Assembly: GCA_007922305.1 (NCBI GenBank)
Contig: ML677330.1
Location: 1,825,109 to 1,889,108, forward strand
Reading direction: 5' to 3'
DNA from: Dermatemys mawii
Taxonomy: Eukaryota > Chordata > Testudines > Dermatemydidae
DNA length: 64,000 bases
The translations under genes and the position numbers were made by a program. Positions 22,736-36,215 of this stretch are shown one piece after another; within the stretch, counting starts at the first letter, position 1; each line of letters opens with the position of its first letter. The notes under the pieces are model-generated. The model searched no databases. It was not told the DNA's origin and saw only the letters and a program-made list of their open reading frames with translations.

Positions 22736-24699
22736 ATTGCTACTAACAGTATACTACATAGACAAAACAAATATGGGGAAAACCAAAAAAAAATTCAGTT
22801 AGGATTTTACTGTATTTGCATTTGGAAAAGTACTGATTAATTGTACCATGAGTATGATATGGTATTATTATAACATTTCTGCAAGTCACTGAGAACTACT
22901 AAATATTACTTACTGTCCCTTAACAGGAAGTAGCTTGAATATACAAGTCTACAGTATGGTAAAATATATTAATTTTTCATTTGAGATATGTAAATATTTT
23001 TATGCATACTGAAATCATTACACTGTATATAGGAAGCTAAAAGCAAAATGGTAAAGTCCCTATACACACCAAGATAAGACAATATGGAAAGGAGCCCTCC
23101 GTGATTTTACTAAATCTAGCAGACCACATTTCTAGAAAAGTACCACTATACCTGAAAATAATCTGGAAACATTTCTCAGTGATCACTGGCTTGTACACAA
23201 TATAGATAGCTACCTCATTCTCTTGTGTCATTTCATTAGATATCTCTATTAAAAATTACTGTGTTTTATTTACTGCAAGAGCCCCAAAGTACAGTAGCTA
23301 CAGTTTTCAAGGGTTTTCCAAATACTGTAGTATAACTGGTACAAACAAGAGTGTTTGGGGCTGTTCTGTAGTATATGATAGTATTTACTGTCATGCTTAA
23401 TGGATACAGTTTCAAAATGAAGTTACATGCCCAAACCCTTCTCTGCCAGGAAAGTGGGAAAGGGTTAGGTATATCTCTCAGGCAATGCTTTGAAAATTAA
23501 CCCTGTGTGTCCACTTCTACAAAATGAAACAAGACTCTAGTAAGGGGAGATGGGCGGGGGAATTCTATTCTGAGAGTTTGCATGTGTTTCCAAATGCTAG
23601 TGAAACCTCGCCATTTGTGTGTATGGAGTTTGCCTGCCTTATTTGGAGCTTGGCTCCCAGGCGATGTAGAACACGTTGTTAAAAAAAAAAAAAGATTAAA
23701 TACCTAAAATACCTGGATCCAATAGTAAAATTCTAATAATATCTCAATATCCTTAGACAGACTTCTCAGAACCTACCTTAAGCATGTTGGCATGGTAGTC
23801 ACAAACCAATTCCTGTGTGAATTTTCAGCGTTCACAATCTCTTGATGCTACAAACATGTAGACCTTGGGCGTGGGCTCTCATCATGTTGCTAGAGCACAT
23901 GCTCTTCCTCATGTCCTAGGATTAAGGATCTGGAGTGACAGTTCTTCATCTCTAGCTATACAGCATAGAGGAACTGATCATGCTCAAGTCAATAGCAAAA
24001 CTCCCAAGGATTTCAATAAGCAGAGAACTAAATCTATCTATTGCCAAGGGACAGATTCTCAACTAGTGTAAATCAGTGTGGCTCCACTGAAGTAAATGTT
24101 TTTTAATGGTATTGTGAATCTGTCAGGATGACCAGGAGCCTTTTGAAAATAGGATATTTTAGTCTTATGTTCTGCAAGTTGTTGGTTTTTATTATTATTC
24201 ATAATGTAATAATAATTTTAAATGTATTTGCCCTAAATCTGAAATCCTTGTTCCTTCTTCGAGTCAAAATTCCTACTGAAGTCAAAACATGCTTTGCCTG
24301 CATAAGGACTGAATAAAACCAGATTAAGACTTTAGGATTTGGGCTTTACTATATATTATTTTATACGTGAGTCCACTCTGGCTGTCAGAAATTGGGACAT
24401 AACATGTAGCCATTTCTGCATGTCTTTTTCATTTGTATGGGAGGATTCAGTGATTACAGCAGCAAGCAATTGAGGTCAAAATGTCTAGACCCTGCTACCA
24501 ATAAAATCACGTGTTATTTAACATGCAGAAACATGAGCTAGTGAAAATACTTTCCTAAATTGACAAGTGCTATTTTGGATAAAGTATAGCGCACAGTTAC
24601 CAGCACCTCAGTCATAAAATGAAGTAGAGGGAAAATTCCATTAAATGAGGAAGAATTTGAAACCAGAGAGCAACCTGAAGTGTTGTGGAGAGAGCTGTT

Positions 24700-27000
24700 T
24701 GTGTGGCAATGCTGAGTGGTTAGTAGGCTCTCAGCGTGCAGTTACATTCAGTAATAACAGCTGGTGTCCATATTTTCTTCATCAGACAGGATCAGGATTG
24801 GATCCCCCATTTAGGGTACGTTCAGATGATAAAAGAAGGTAGAGTTCCTAGACTTGGCATATGAGCCTCACATTCTTAATGCCACAAATAATGAAGAGTT
24901 ATCGCTGAAGGTGGCGGAATTGGTCTGAACTTTTCAACCTATAAACAAATGAGCTGGGCTACTCCGGTGACTGATGGGGAAGTTACCTTATGGTTTAATC
25001 AAGAGAAGGTGGAGTCCTTTTGTTTTAGAATTCTCTTGGCAAACTGAACTACTCAGCCTGTTCCCACATAGGTTGTGAGGACTTGCCTGAAATCATATTG
25101 CATCCCAAAAGTGTGGAATTCAGGGCCTGCAAATTGCAGCTCAGAGTCAGGGACTATTTCTTCCAGATGTCAAAATGAGAACTTCTCCATGCCCAGTGGA
25201 CTTGTGAGTCTATTAAAAAGCAGAATTTCCACAAATCTAGAAAAAGTCAATGCCAGAAAAGCATGCCTTCTTCTCACAGAACAGGCCCCGTGCTAGCCCT
25301 TCCCAAGGTCTATCTGGCAACGCGGCAGTTATGAGAGGTTCTTTGAGCTGTGTCTCTGGTCATTTGGCAAGACTTTCAGAATTCCACCTTGTATTTTAGG
25401 TCCCGCTCTATGTTCAGTTATTACATGGACATTCAGGTTCACTCTCGGCTTTTTGTAAGGCCCTGGTGCTTCTAATAATGTTATTCTGCAAGGAATGTAG
25501 GACAATAAGATTTCCATAAGTAATTAGAATTTCCGCATAAAAATCACAGGCTAGATATGGACCCCTGTTAAGTAACTGGTCCATCTCTTAAAATCATGGA
25601 TATACAACTGCAAACTATCAGCACTAGTGGACATTTTAATTAATCCTAACTCGCACGTTGAGGCTAGCAGGAGATACAGGAGCACAGGTAGATGCCACTG
25701 AATCGTCCCAAGCCTCCGGAGAATATGAGTGATTAATAGGGCTCCTCAGTAAGGTGTCAGCCACCCTTAAAGACCTCCCTGGTGCATATTGAGAAAGAGG
25801 CTTGAAATTCATAAAATGCACAAGTGGTTTTAGACATCTAAGGAACATTGTATCAACATCTTTATTGTTTATTAATAGAACATGAAAGTTGTGGTCTGTC
25901 ACGATCTTGAAGCTATCAAAACCTTGAAAACATTTTGTGAATCTCTCTCATGCTCATAGACTTGTCAATCATTCTTTCTAGTTGTGTGTACTTGATCTCG
26001 GTGTCAGAAAGCTGTCTGGAACAACGTGCTACAGGATTTTAAACATCTCACTGAAACTGGAGAAGAACGCCAACAACTCTAGTTGCTGGCATCTGTTGAA
26101 ACGGTTGTAGAATTGGAATCATCATCAAATGCCTGTTCCAGGGATGTGGTCAATAGATTATTTAGATCCACCAAATTTTTGTGTGCTTTCTCCCAAATCC
26201 ACGGAGTCCGCTTGAAAACTTCATAGGAGACTGGGCTTTTGTGGAATGTGCTCTAAAAATTTACCAGAGGAACAATAAATTTAATCATTACAGATACATT
26301 TTTAGATCATATTTCCCCCTGGATCTGGCCCCCCAGCCCTCTTTATCACGCACATGCCCTTTGAACTATAGCGGGGTTTCTTGTCGCATACATTTTTCTA
26401 TATTTATGTGTGTCAAACAGTTTCTGTCACTTTCAGGACTCAAGATATGTATAGTCCTTTTTCCTATGACATTGACAGACCCCATAGGAGCACATCACTC
26501 TGTCAGTGCTTTGATTACACTATTTCTTCCTCTCCTGTCCAATCCCTCTGCGACTGCATTCAACACACAAGGAAAGGCCCTTTTTTAGTGCAATCTACAC
26601 TAGTCGTCCTTTAAGCAGGTAGTTTTAATCAAACATGGTTCCAATGTCTCCTTTGTGTTTTATGAGGCCCAACTCAATGATTGTAGTTACTTGCAGTGAT
26701 CACATTAATAACCAAAGTGTCGAACACATACTTCCTTGCCTGTGTAGATAGCATGAACTTTGAATTAGCCCAAACATCTTACCTGTGCATGGGGCCAACA
26801 GAGCACTACCCAGAGCTGCTCCAATTTAGGACTAGAGAATACCTCCTAAAAAGTCTCTTTACAGACCAACAATGTCGCACCTCAACACCTGAATCAATTT
26901 TAAATTTAGCATTCAAATCCTATACAAGAATCATGTATCTGCATCCAGACGTCAGGAAAAAGCATCATTCTTCTCTGCTTGGGCTATCCTCCGCTTTCAC
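24700..27000 (-). mobile_element. Decayed Gypsy-type (Metaviridae-like) retrotransposon pol fragment
   Basis: Read on the minus strand in shifting frames, the pieces follow the Gypsy pol order. An aspartic protease comes first, with KIDSG (family D-T/S-G) near 26886-26902. The N-terminal part of reverse transcriptase is next, around 26550-26400. The RT C-terminus follows (TPWIWEKAHKNLVDLNNLL near 26210-26150) with STDASN near 26090. RNase H shows TDH at 25891-25899 and a VADTLLRSP motif near 25750. Integrase pieces are LPDRPWEGLARGL near 25300 and FAGPEFHTFG near 25120, and a C-terminal TPAVITECN near 24770. Stops and frameshifts are frequent and the RT catalytic core is not recognisable, so it is non-functional. 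No LTRs were seen flanking it. Confidence 0.75.
25636..25902 (-). pseudogene. RNase H segment of the decayed Gypsy element
   Basis: The longest surviving open stretch of the element (88 codons). It includes TDHNFHVLLINNKDVD, LVHFMNFKPLSQYAPGRSL and RVADTLLRSP, which follow the Gypsy RNase H tail and the tether to integrase. The conserved family reading ADxLSRSP is changed here to ADTLLRSP. It is not an independent host gene. Confidence 0.75.
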
Positions 27001-28421
27001 TGACATGATCCCAATGTTCTTCTCTCTTACCTTGCTTGCACACGCCTCTGCTGGCTGGGTACACCTCATTTGAATGTGTTCATTATACCTCCCACTTTTC
27101 AGGGACTCAGTGCTCCTAAGCAGAATTTTTTGTTATACTTTTCTCTTCCCGATGGGATTTTTTTCTTTATTTCTTGTACCACACTTCCATGACATTCTTG
27201 GTACTAACTTGTACTAATTGTGGTTCTGTGCAATTATTTTAAAAAACACATATAATGCAAAGGAGGTGCAAACTGGACTTCTGAGCAACTTGCTCCCTTA
27301 AATCCTCCCCAGGTTTTACAATCAGGCTAAGGCTTGCCAGGACAGAACATTGGAAGTATATTCAGTACTGTGTGGATATTCACACAGTGCAGATACAACC
27401 AATGAAGCCAATAATAGAAAGGTACCTAAATGAATCTCGGTGCTTAGATTTACAGAGCCCACAGCAAACTGAGCATAACTCAGCCCCCTTAGGCTGCTGG
27501 CAGTAGCATATACAAAATGTCACACAGTCAGGCCATCTTGTGCTAGAGAGTAGGAGAAATACATTTTGTGTTAAGCAATCATCAAAGAGAAAGATGAGAA
27601 AGTTCTCTCATAACCAATAAACGTAAGCTTTGGAAGAATATCCTTAGATGCTGCTGCCTCTCCAGTTATAATTGAGACCAGGAGCATAGTGCAAGATTAC
27701 TTTAACAAAGACAGAGACTCCTAACAAAAGTCAGATCAATTACTGAATTCTGCAGCAAATGCAGAAGCTATCATAAATTATATATATTCTGAACTTAAAA
27801 GGACAGGTGCATTATCACAGTACACTCATATTTTCCTGCCCTGTGGCTCAAACTCTCACTTAATCTTAAATGCAAAGGACTGTGCTGTGGAAGACTTAAA
27901 AAATACAATTGCTGAGAGCTATTTTTGGAGGCTTGAATATTTGACCCAATGCTAGCAGCTTAAAAATTCAAGACACATGACTCAGAGGTCAACCTGATCA
28001 GTCCATGGCATCAGCTGTGTTAAGAAATTTAGACTTCAGCATCATTAGTTAATCAGCTTCACATGACAATAAATACTTATGGGTATTGGATTTAACTTTC
28101 TCATCAACAAAGATGTAATTGTTTCAAAGATTGGAAAAACTTGCTACAAGGTTAACCCCATAGGTGGTTTTATTCCTTGTTTCAAAAAAAAAATTAACTA
28201 TGAAAAATAAATAAGAGAGGGGAACAAGAACATGATTTGAGGATTAGTTTTTACTTTCACTTTTCAGAGTTCTGGAGAAAGAAGCGACTGTTTGAGAACT
28301 ATAATGCTATCCCACAAGGGTACTACTTATCAAATGAAAATATTAACAACTTAATTACAAAATATTTGTTTAATGCACTTACCTACCCAATGGCATTAAA
28401 AATGGACTTGTGCTAAATGAA

Positions 28422-28765
28422 TGTATCGCCACACTGGATCAGAGCCAAAGTGCATCTAATCCAGTATCTTGTCTCCAACAGCAGACAATACCAGGACCTT
28501 CAGAGGAAGCTGCAAGAACACTGCATTAGGCAGATGTGGGATAATCTGCCACCCATGTCCTCTTGTTTTGTGTTTCCAATTGATTTTCTCTAGCCCATGT
28601 GTTGTTTATATGGTTTTATCATGACCCTTTAATATTTGTCTCCCTTCTACCTTAATATTCTCAATCTTTTCCATCTCTCTTCAGGTGAGATTTTCTAGGG
28701 CCTTCATCATTCTTGCTACCTTTCTCTGAGTCCCTTCCAGGTCTGTAATATGATATGACCCTTTG
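28422..28765 (-). mobile_element. Old CR1/L3-type LINE 3' fragment
   Basis: Text such as 'ccacactggatcagagccaa', 'catctaatccagtatcttgt', and later 'ttcttgctacctttctctga' with 'cccttccaggtctgtaatat' is the reverse complement of a CR1 3' region. It is strongly diverged. Confidence 0.65.
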
Positions 28766-30060
28766 TTTTGTAGGGAAATTGGTGCTCAACTTAAATCACC
28801 ATCCAAGGTTCAGATTCTAGTAATTTTATACAAGTTTCTATTCATAAACTTCCAACACAGAATAACTTCAGGACTTGTAATACTGCCAGACCTAGAATTA
28901 TACCAAAGATAGAAATGTACATGAAAATGGAATTCACATTGGCTGCAGTAGTTGAAGTAATTACTGATTCTTTTCTAGAAACAAAGATGGGAAGTCACTT
29001 CATAGTCAAACTCACTCAGAAAAGCTCCATCCCTTTTCTGAACACTATTTGGGTCTTAGGACAGACATCCTTTTGATCAAGTCCCTTTATTGTGATGATA
29101 GCTGTAAAGATTCCTGTCCTGCACATTGATCTCTGATGAACACTAGAGGCATTGTAAACAGAATTTTCATCACTGTCATTCATTGCTTAGGAATACAATT
29201 CAAGATGGACTTTTGCCATTGTTGGGAAAGAGACCATGTGGGCTTTAATACTCATTATAGTGTGAAAAATGGTATTTATTAATCATAATACTTTTCATTC
29301 TGGTCCACTTGAAGACAGTTGGAAAGCTTTGCCACAGATTTTGGAGGGAGCAGAATTTGACCCTAAGTCACTTCCAAGATATTTCTTTTTTACAGAGAAA
29401 ATCAAAAGGGTTAGCTCAGAGTTTCTGTAGTGAAAGCGTACCATGTAAGAGAATCTATTGAATTTTGTAGACTGGTGTAAGCCTTCAGTTGGAGATGTCC
29501 CACAGACATCTTGTTATATATAAAACCCTAGCAAGAAGCAATGAGCAAAAATACTAAAATGCAATCAGGGCAGCTGGCACTATCATTTATTTTAACTGTT
29601 CACTCACCACTAATATATGAAGTGGGCAGCACAAGTCAAAGCATATACAATACAAGCGTAATAAGGTGACATATGGGTCGAGATGAGTTTAAGTCTACAA
29701 CCGGATAAATCGTAAAAAATATAGTTCAAGATCACTGTTGTTCTCCCATCTGCCCAAATAATAAATTCAATTTGTTTTCCTCTTCCAACAATATATTGAA
29801 TTTTCTATTATTAATAGCTCTCTGTTAAAGAAAAGTTGCAGTCTACAGCAGTCCATTATGTTCCAGTATTATTATATGTGGGACTATATGTATTATTATA
29901 TCCCTGTCAAAATCTTTACTACACATTTCTACACTTGTACACTGCATATGTTAATTGTTTGCATGAATGCATACTGTATAATAAAATATCCACAAGCAGC
30001 AAACCTGCAGTAACAAAGAGTTAAAATTGAAAGCATTTTTTCAGTGGAGTCTATCTGACC

Positions 30061-30123
30061 CCCACCCCCCCCCCCACTGCCCCAAATTGCACTCTTTACT
30101 AAAAAAAAAAAAAAAAAAAAAAA
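30061..30123. repeat. Poly-C / poly-A low-complexity tract
   Basis: A run of C (about 30062-30077) followed by a run of about 21 A (30102-30122). Confidence 0.9.
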
Positions 30124-30567
30124 TCTAAAACTTCAACGAAAAAACCCAAAAATACTTTAAAGCTCAAGATATTAAGTAGTCTAGGAATAATCAGTTAAGG
30201 GATCTAATCAGTTCTTCATCCTCCATCTTTTTATTTCATCACAATTGGCTTACATCATTCACCCAAGTTGGACTTTCCCCTTTGCTTTGTTCTGTGTGGA
30301 ACAATGCTTTAAAATGTTTAAAACTGATTTTATATTTTATGTAGAGTGTAGATGTTGACAGAAAATACACTCCTATGTTACATTAAGTTCAGTTTTCCTG
30401 TACTGTGATGAAACTGGTAGAGGAGGAGAATATTTGTGTGTATAGAAATAGAATGATAGATCTGATTTGGTGTTATGAATTGTGTTGATTCTATGCCGTT
30501 GAGGTTTATATACATGTATGTAGAACTTGAAAGTTTGTATTTTGTATTTGTTAACAATTCTGTTAAC

Positions 30568-30591
30568 AAATATATATATATATATATATAG
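30568..30591. repeat. (TA)n microsatellite
   Basis: About 12 TA units. Confidence 0.95.
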
Positions 30592-31049
30592 TATTTTGTC
30601 ATCAGTAAACTGTTGCATGTGTTAGCTTTATGGCATATCTGAAATGGACACCCTGAAGAAGAAATTAGATTTTATAATTCATTAATTTGTTGTTTTGATT
30701 TTTGCATATACATTTTTAAATTGTAGGTTGCAGAGTTCAAGATGAGTGGAGTGACAGTGAGTGATGGAGGATTATATAGCAGTGGGGGGAATGGCTGGGA
30801 TTCTTAACTGCTCATTACAAGACTTTTTAGCATTAACAGGATTGTTTGGTTTTGAAATTGTAGATTTTTTTGAAGAAAGGAATTTAAGGTGTTAGCTAAA
30901 CCAATAGAATCACACCTGTAACCTTATATCAAGTCTAGGCGGGGAGGAGTTTATGAATTTTCCTGGAATTTACTGAGTACCAAAAGGAGATAAAAATGCT
31001 CTATCAAATCTATCCAGCCCACTAAAGCAAGCCTACCCTATTCTTAAAG

Positions 31050-31150
31050 ATGAGTACCATTTTCAAAAGCACCTATGACTTTCAATGGGACAGATTCTCC
31101 TACGTGCCCAAGTCACTTTTGAAAAAAATAGTACATAGGTTTCTAAGTTA
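31050..31150. repeat. Fold-back repeat, 'tttcaaaagcacctatgact' family
   Basis: 'tttcaaaagcacctatgact' on the left against 'aagtcacttttgaaaa' on the right. Related degraded copies are near 17400-17585, 32105-32305, 38175-38330 and 52320-52500. Confidence 0.55.
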
Positions 31151-32104
31151 GTTAAAGTCTAGATAGACCTTTCTCAGTCCTTTCTACTCCTCCCCACGGT
31201 GCCCTGCACTCCCTCCAGGCCTTATACTTCCCGGCTCATGCCACCCAAGGGTCCCGCAAGTCCATTCCATGTCCTCCTGTCTCCTACTTCCACCTCCATG
31301 TCACCCGTCCCTTTTTCACACTCTCCCCTCTATTCCCCCCAAGACCTTGTACTGACTTCCATTCTCCAACTTCCATGCATTTCTCTGTTTCCCTACCCAG
31401 CCTCCCCCTGTCCTCTGCACTTCCACCATGCTGTTTGTCCCATGCTTCCATTTCAAGACCACCCAAGTGTTTAGCTTAGGAATGTACAGAGCTCCAATCA
31501 CTGCAGTATATAGGAAATATCCCAGTACCTGCTTCATCCCTCCTTTCCACACCTTGCCAGTCTGTTGTCCTACTAGATCCCCTGCCACATGCACCCTAGA
31601 TCCCTAGGAAAAGTCCATGTCCCATGTGGTCCCCTGCCATCTCATTATACTCCCTTCCCTATAAGTCTCAATCTCCTACCTCCTTACATTCTTTTTGGTC
31701 TCCTATCCCCATCCAGGCCTTCCACCTCTGGATCAACACACTATGTAAATCTCAAGAAATAAGCTAAATCTAAAAGAAAATATCAAAGATCAGGCAAGCA
31801 TTTATGTACACAAACACCATTTTATTTTCACCTCTTAAAACATTTTTTAAATGAATATGCTATTTGAATAACTTTTTGGGAAAAGTAATTAATTTAAATG
31901 CCTTTTTATGATCTGTGCTCATTATCCTCCTAAACATAGCCCAGTTTCTACTTTTGCTAGCCATATACATTTTCACCATATATATGTAAGGAGTTTCCTT
32001 TTTAGTGAAAAAATTACTCAAATATATTTTTAATTTAAAGGAGGAAAAAGATATCATATAGTAGTTAGCTATGATAGTTTAAAGAATACAAAGTTTCTCT
32101 GAGA

Positions 32105-32305
32105 CTAATGGCCAAGGTTTTCAAAATTGGATCCCTACAGTTAGGTTCCTAAATCCATATATAGGCACTTAATTAAGTGGCCTGCCTATCAAAAGTGACA
32201 AGGCACCATGAAAGCCATTGGGAACTGCTGGGTGCTCAATGCTTTTGCAAGTCAAGCCTCTTGGGAACCTAACCGTAACCACCTATGTCTTTGAAAACCT
32301 CTTTT
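32105..32305. repeat. Imperfect inverted repeat, same family as 31050
   Basis: 'caaggttttcaaaattggat' with 'ttaggttcctaaat' on the left faces 'aacctaaccgtaaccaccta' and 'tttgaaaacctctttt' on the right. Confidence 0.55.
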
Positions 32306-33504
32306 CAACTAATGTAATAAAAAAGAACAGGTCTAGCCTATGATGGGAGAGAGAGGGAACAGAGCTAAAGAAAAATGAAATACATGAAAAGGAACATAGA
32401 GACATATGGCCAGGAGAAGACAATCTGGCCAGTGAAGAACTGCCCTTGTAGCCTTAGGAAACACAAGTCAACATATATCTTGCCATCATTTTTACCACTG
32501 CATCTATCCATTGGCCAAATTCCTTCTTTCCCACAGACCCCATTAGAACTGGTTTACATTATGGACTTCCATTGTTTATGTTAATGATTTGTTCAATATT
32601 TTTCAATCCCCTTTCTCTGTAAATAAAGGACCAATGTGTTGTGTGCGTGAATTTATGTTTAGTTCTGGAGTTCAAATGACTGAAGGGGGCATTTTGAGGT
32701 GGTTGGAAGAAGTATCTATAGAACTCATGGTCTTTCTAGCATTGTACAGATGATTTTCCAATCTCCCAGCCTTGCTCTTTGAAGAGACTAATGGTGTTCC
32801 TTGTATAAAAAATACAAAAATCAAAGTACAATTCACTATTCACTGAGCCATAGTGAGCTAAGTATAAAGCTCAGGACAGACAGCTCGGCAAGTGACGGAA
32901 AAAATCTGCAAAACCAGATGTATGGTGCACCAGAATTGTCATGTCAGACTGCACCCCTTCTGAATAATCATGATCATTTACTGTTATATAGCAGGGCAGA
33001 TTTTATCACCCTTACTCATTTGAATAGTGCCATTATCTTCAAATAGTTCCATTGAAATCAGTGGGACTTCTCCCAGATTAGGATATTATTCAGCTTCAGT
33101 AAGGGTGGCTGGATTTGCCCCATAATGATTCTCAGCTGCTTGCAGTAGGAGACTGAGGCTATGAAAAAAGTTACCTGAGGCTGATTGAGAGAATTGTGTT
33201 ACCCATATTATATCTCTTCTAGCAATGGACTCGCAGCATTGCTGCCCAAGTTTACGGTTTTATGGTAATTATGAGTGAAGGTGCACAAATGTGTGTGTTG
33301 TGCTGGCAGAGTTGTGTTGAACTGCGTGTACATTGTTTTGTGCTAGCAGATTTATATTTTATGTGTGAGTTGTGTTGCACTGGGAAACGTGTATGTTTGG
33401 GTTTGTTTGGGATTAGTGTGTGCGCTGGTTGTGTTGTTGCATGGGTGGTTCTGCTGATTAGTGTGTGGACTGCATTGCACTGGAAACGCTGTGTGGACTT
33501 GTGA

Positions 33505-34742
33505 AGGTTCCCAATGAAATTCACTGTTGAGAAGTGCAAAGCCCACTGGAAAAAATATTCCCAACTAAACAAACATAATGATGGGATCTAAATTAGCTGT
33601 TACCACTCAACAAAAAGATCTTGGAGTCATTGTGGATAGTTCTCTGAAAACTTTAGCTTAATGCAGAGCAGTGGTCAAAAAAGGCCAAAAGGGTATTAGG
33701 GACTACTAGGAAAGGGATAGAAAATAAGACAGAAAATATCATAATGCCACTAAATCCAAAGTATGCCCATACCTTGATACTATGTCCAGTTCTGGTTGCC
33801 CTGTCTCAGAAAGGATCTAGAAAAACTGGAAAAAGTTCAAAGGGTGGCAACAAAGATAATCAAGGATATGAAACCACTTCCATAAGAGGAGACTAAAATA
33901 TTAGGGCTGATTGTCTTAGAAAAGAGACAAGGAGGATATGATAGAACAGTGGCTCTGAATCTTTCCAGACTACTGTATCCCTTTCAGGGGTCTGATTTGT
34001 CGTGCGCCCCCCAAGTTTCACCTTACTTAAAAACTACTTGCTTACAAAACTACAAACATGTCACAGCAGACTATTACTGAAAACTTGCTTACTTTCTCAT
34101 TTTTTACCATATAATTATAAAATAAATCATTTGGCATATAAATATTGTACTCACACATCAGTGTATAGTCTATAGATAAGCACAAACAAGTCACCGTCTG
34201 TATGAAATTTTAGTTTCTACTGACTTTGCTAGTGCTTCTTATGTAGCCTGTTGTAAAATTAGACAAATAGCTAGATGACCTGAAGTACTTCTTGAAAGAC
34301 CTCTGCATACCACTAAGTATATGTGTACCCCTGGTTGAGAACCACTGTGATAGAGAGCTACAAAATCATGAATGGTGTGGAAAAAGTGAAGAGAGAAGGG
34401 TTATTTACCTTTTCCCAGAGTACAAAAACTAAGGGTCACCTGATTAAATTAATAGGCAGCAGGTTTAATGTGAACAAGAGAAAACACTTTTTCACACAAC
34501 TTGTGGACCTCTGCCACGGGATGCTGTAATGGCCAAGAGAATGACTAGGTTCATAGAAGAACTGGATAAATTCATGGAGGATAGGTCTATCAGTGGCTAT
34601 TACCCAAGATGGTCAGGGACCCAACCTCATGTTAGACGATCTGTACACTCCCCCTGAAGCTTTGTCAGCACTGGCCACTGTCAGAGACAGGATACAGGGC
34701 TGAATGTATCATTGGTCTGACCAGTAATGCAGTTCTTATCCA
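33505..34742 (+). mobile_element. CR1 LINE, 5'-truncated, with nested element
   Basis: Strong CR1 match by text: 'gatgggatctaaattagctg', 'gatcttggagtcattgtgga', 'tagttctctgaaaac', 'gagggttatttacc'-like text, 'ggcagcaggtttaatgtgaa', 'aactggataaattcatggag' and a 3' end near 'ggtctgaccagtaatgcagt'. It covers the reverse-transcriptase C-terminal region and 3' UTR. Stops and indels break every frame. It is interrupted at 33947-34347 by a hAT-like element. Confidence 0.9.
33947..34347. mobile_element. Non-autonomous hAT-like element nested in CR1
   Basis: 401 bp, left end CAGTGGCTCTGAATC and right end GGTTGAGAACCACTG, which pair as imperfect terminal inverted repeats. The flanks are an 8-bp target duplication, TGATAGAA at 33939-33946 and TGATAGAG at 34348-34355, and removing the element restores the CR1 text. 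An 8-bp duplication and CAGNG ends are hAT hallmarks. There is no transposase frame. Confidence 0.85.
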
Positions 34743-35039
34743 TTTAATAAACTGCAGGGCTATTACGCAAATAAATGTATCATACACCTTTGACTACCTT
34801 ACCTGCTCTCTGCCCACTACTCCATGTTTCTCTAGCACTTCTTTTATCATTCTAACCCACTGAGCAGCTTCGAACAGATGGCTTGGGGTGAAGAGTTTAC
34901 ACTAAGTCAATTTATGACAAAAATATTTCTCTCTCCTTACCTAAATTTTCCCCACAAATTATACTACCCCAGGATAAGAGAGATTTAAACCCAGCTTAAT
35001 AATGCCTTTAAAATCCATTGTGTCATGTTATTGCAGGGG

Positions 35040-35245
35040 CAGAAACAGAAGCTTTATCTTGTTTATCCAGGAAACCCGGGATCTATTCCCAGCTCTGCTA
35101 CTGGTCTATTGGATAACTTTGGGAGAGTCACTTTACCCACTCTGTGCCTCAAGTTATCCATCTGTAAAATGGGGAGAAAGACACTGACCTGCTTTGTAAA
35201 GCACTTTCAGATCTCTGGATGAAAAGCACTACATAAGATCCAGGT
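35040..35245 (+). repeat. tRNA-derived SINE
   Basis: 'aggaaacccgggatctattc' (B-box-like region), 'ccagctctgctactggtcta', 'gtgcctcaagttatccatct', 'gtaaaatggggagaaagaca' and 'gatgaaaagcactacataag' identify the SINE. It is the best preserved copy of its tail half in the window. Confidence 0.8.
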
Positions 35246-35331
35246 ATTATTATCCCATTGGAAAGGGAAGATTCCCAGCTTCCCATAGCACTCACATGGA
35301 GAGGGCCAAGATATCAAAGATGCTTACTCTT

Positions 35332-35360
35332 TTTTTTTAAAAAAAAAATATTATATATAT
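35332..35360. repeat. Poly-T/poly-A/(TA) low-complexity tract
   Basis: T run, A run and TATATATA in succession. Confidence 0.8.
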
Positions 35361-36215
35361 GGTATGTACTGTGGCTCAAGTTGGAACCTGCAGCAACAAA
35401 GTCAATAGGAGTCTTGTCCTGGTCTTCAATGGATACAGAATTGGGCTCATGGTAGGAAATCCTAGATGTCTATTTTTAAAATATATAATACGATTTTGGA
35501 AATGTCAAGTTGTGCTCACAATTCACCTATACAATCACATATTCAAAATGCTACTCTCATCCCCTCACCTCATACCCTTCTGCTATTTGTTACATCTTCT
35601 GTTGCATCTTGTCTGTAGCTATTGGAGGACAAGACCTCATCTTACCATGTGTCTAATACATACACATATGTATGATAGATGGTGTCAAAGGTAAATAATT
35701 GTCAAAGAAGTTAATTAAATTGCAGTAACTATAGTGTTCTAAGGCTGGGATTTTGCAACAGGACCATATTAAGTAGTTTCAACTTACTGTTTTGTCACTT
35801 ACAAAGCTACTCACAGCAAAACCTTACCTTAAGTTCCCTGGCCAAGAGAAGCTCCTTCCAAAAACATTTGTAACTTGATGAAGATGGTCTATGTTGCATC
35901 TCAAGAAACAAAGCACATGATCTCTGGGTAACTGAGTTGAGCCTTGATTAACCCAAAATCACTCCCACTCCAAGACATTATACAAGGTAGCACTCTATCA
36001 CATTTAGAAGCACAAGCTGTCATTGGGAAAATCTGTATTTTTAAATATTAAGTATAAGTGACTACCTTTGACTCAAGCAAAGCCAGAGTTTAAGCTCTAC
36101 TCCTATAGCTTTTCTCCAGTACATAGTATTTTTAAAAGAAACATGGGGAATATTTGATAGATACAACTTGCATGTTGTACACATGAAATCAGATGACAAG
36201 ATAAATAACAGAATG

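Larger units (their letters stand above)
14800..36210. other. Intergenic region between LRIT3 3' end and EGF promoter
   Basis: About 21 kb without a recognisable gene. It holds SINE and CR1 pieces, a decayed Gypsy element, a hAT-in-CR1 nest, fold-back repeats, C/A homopolymer runs and microsatellites, listed separately. The open frames across it are short, lack splice context and look like chance frames. Any EGF or LRIT3 enhancers here cannot be recognised from sequence alone. Confidence 0.6.

Noticed and set aside
26181..27073. Plus-strand frames of 125 and 135 codons
   Set aside because: They are antisense to the minus-strand Gypsy-type relic and show no domain.
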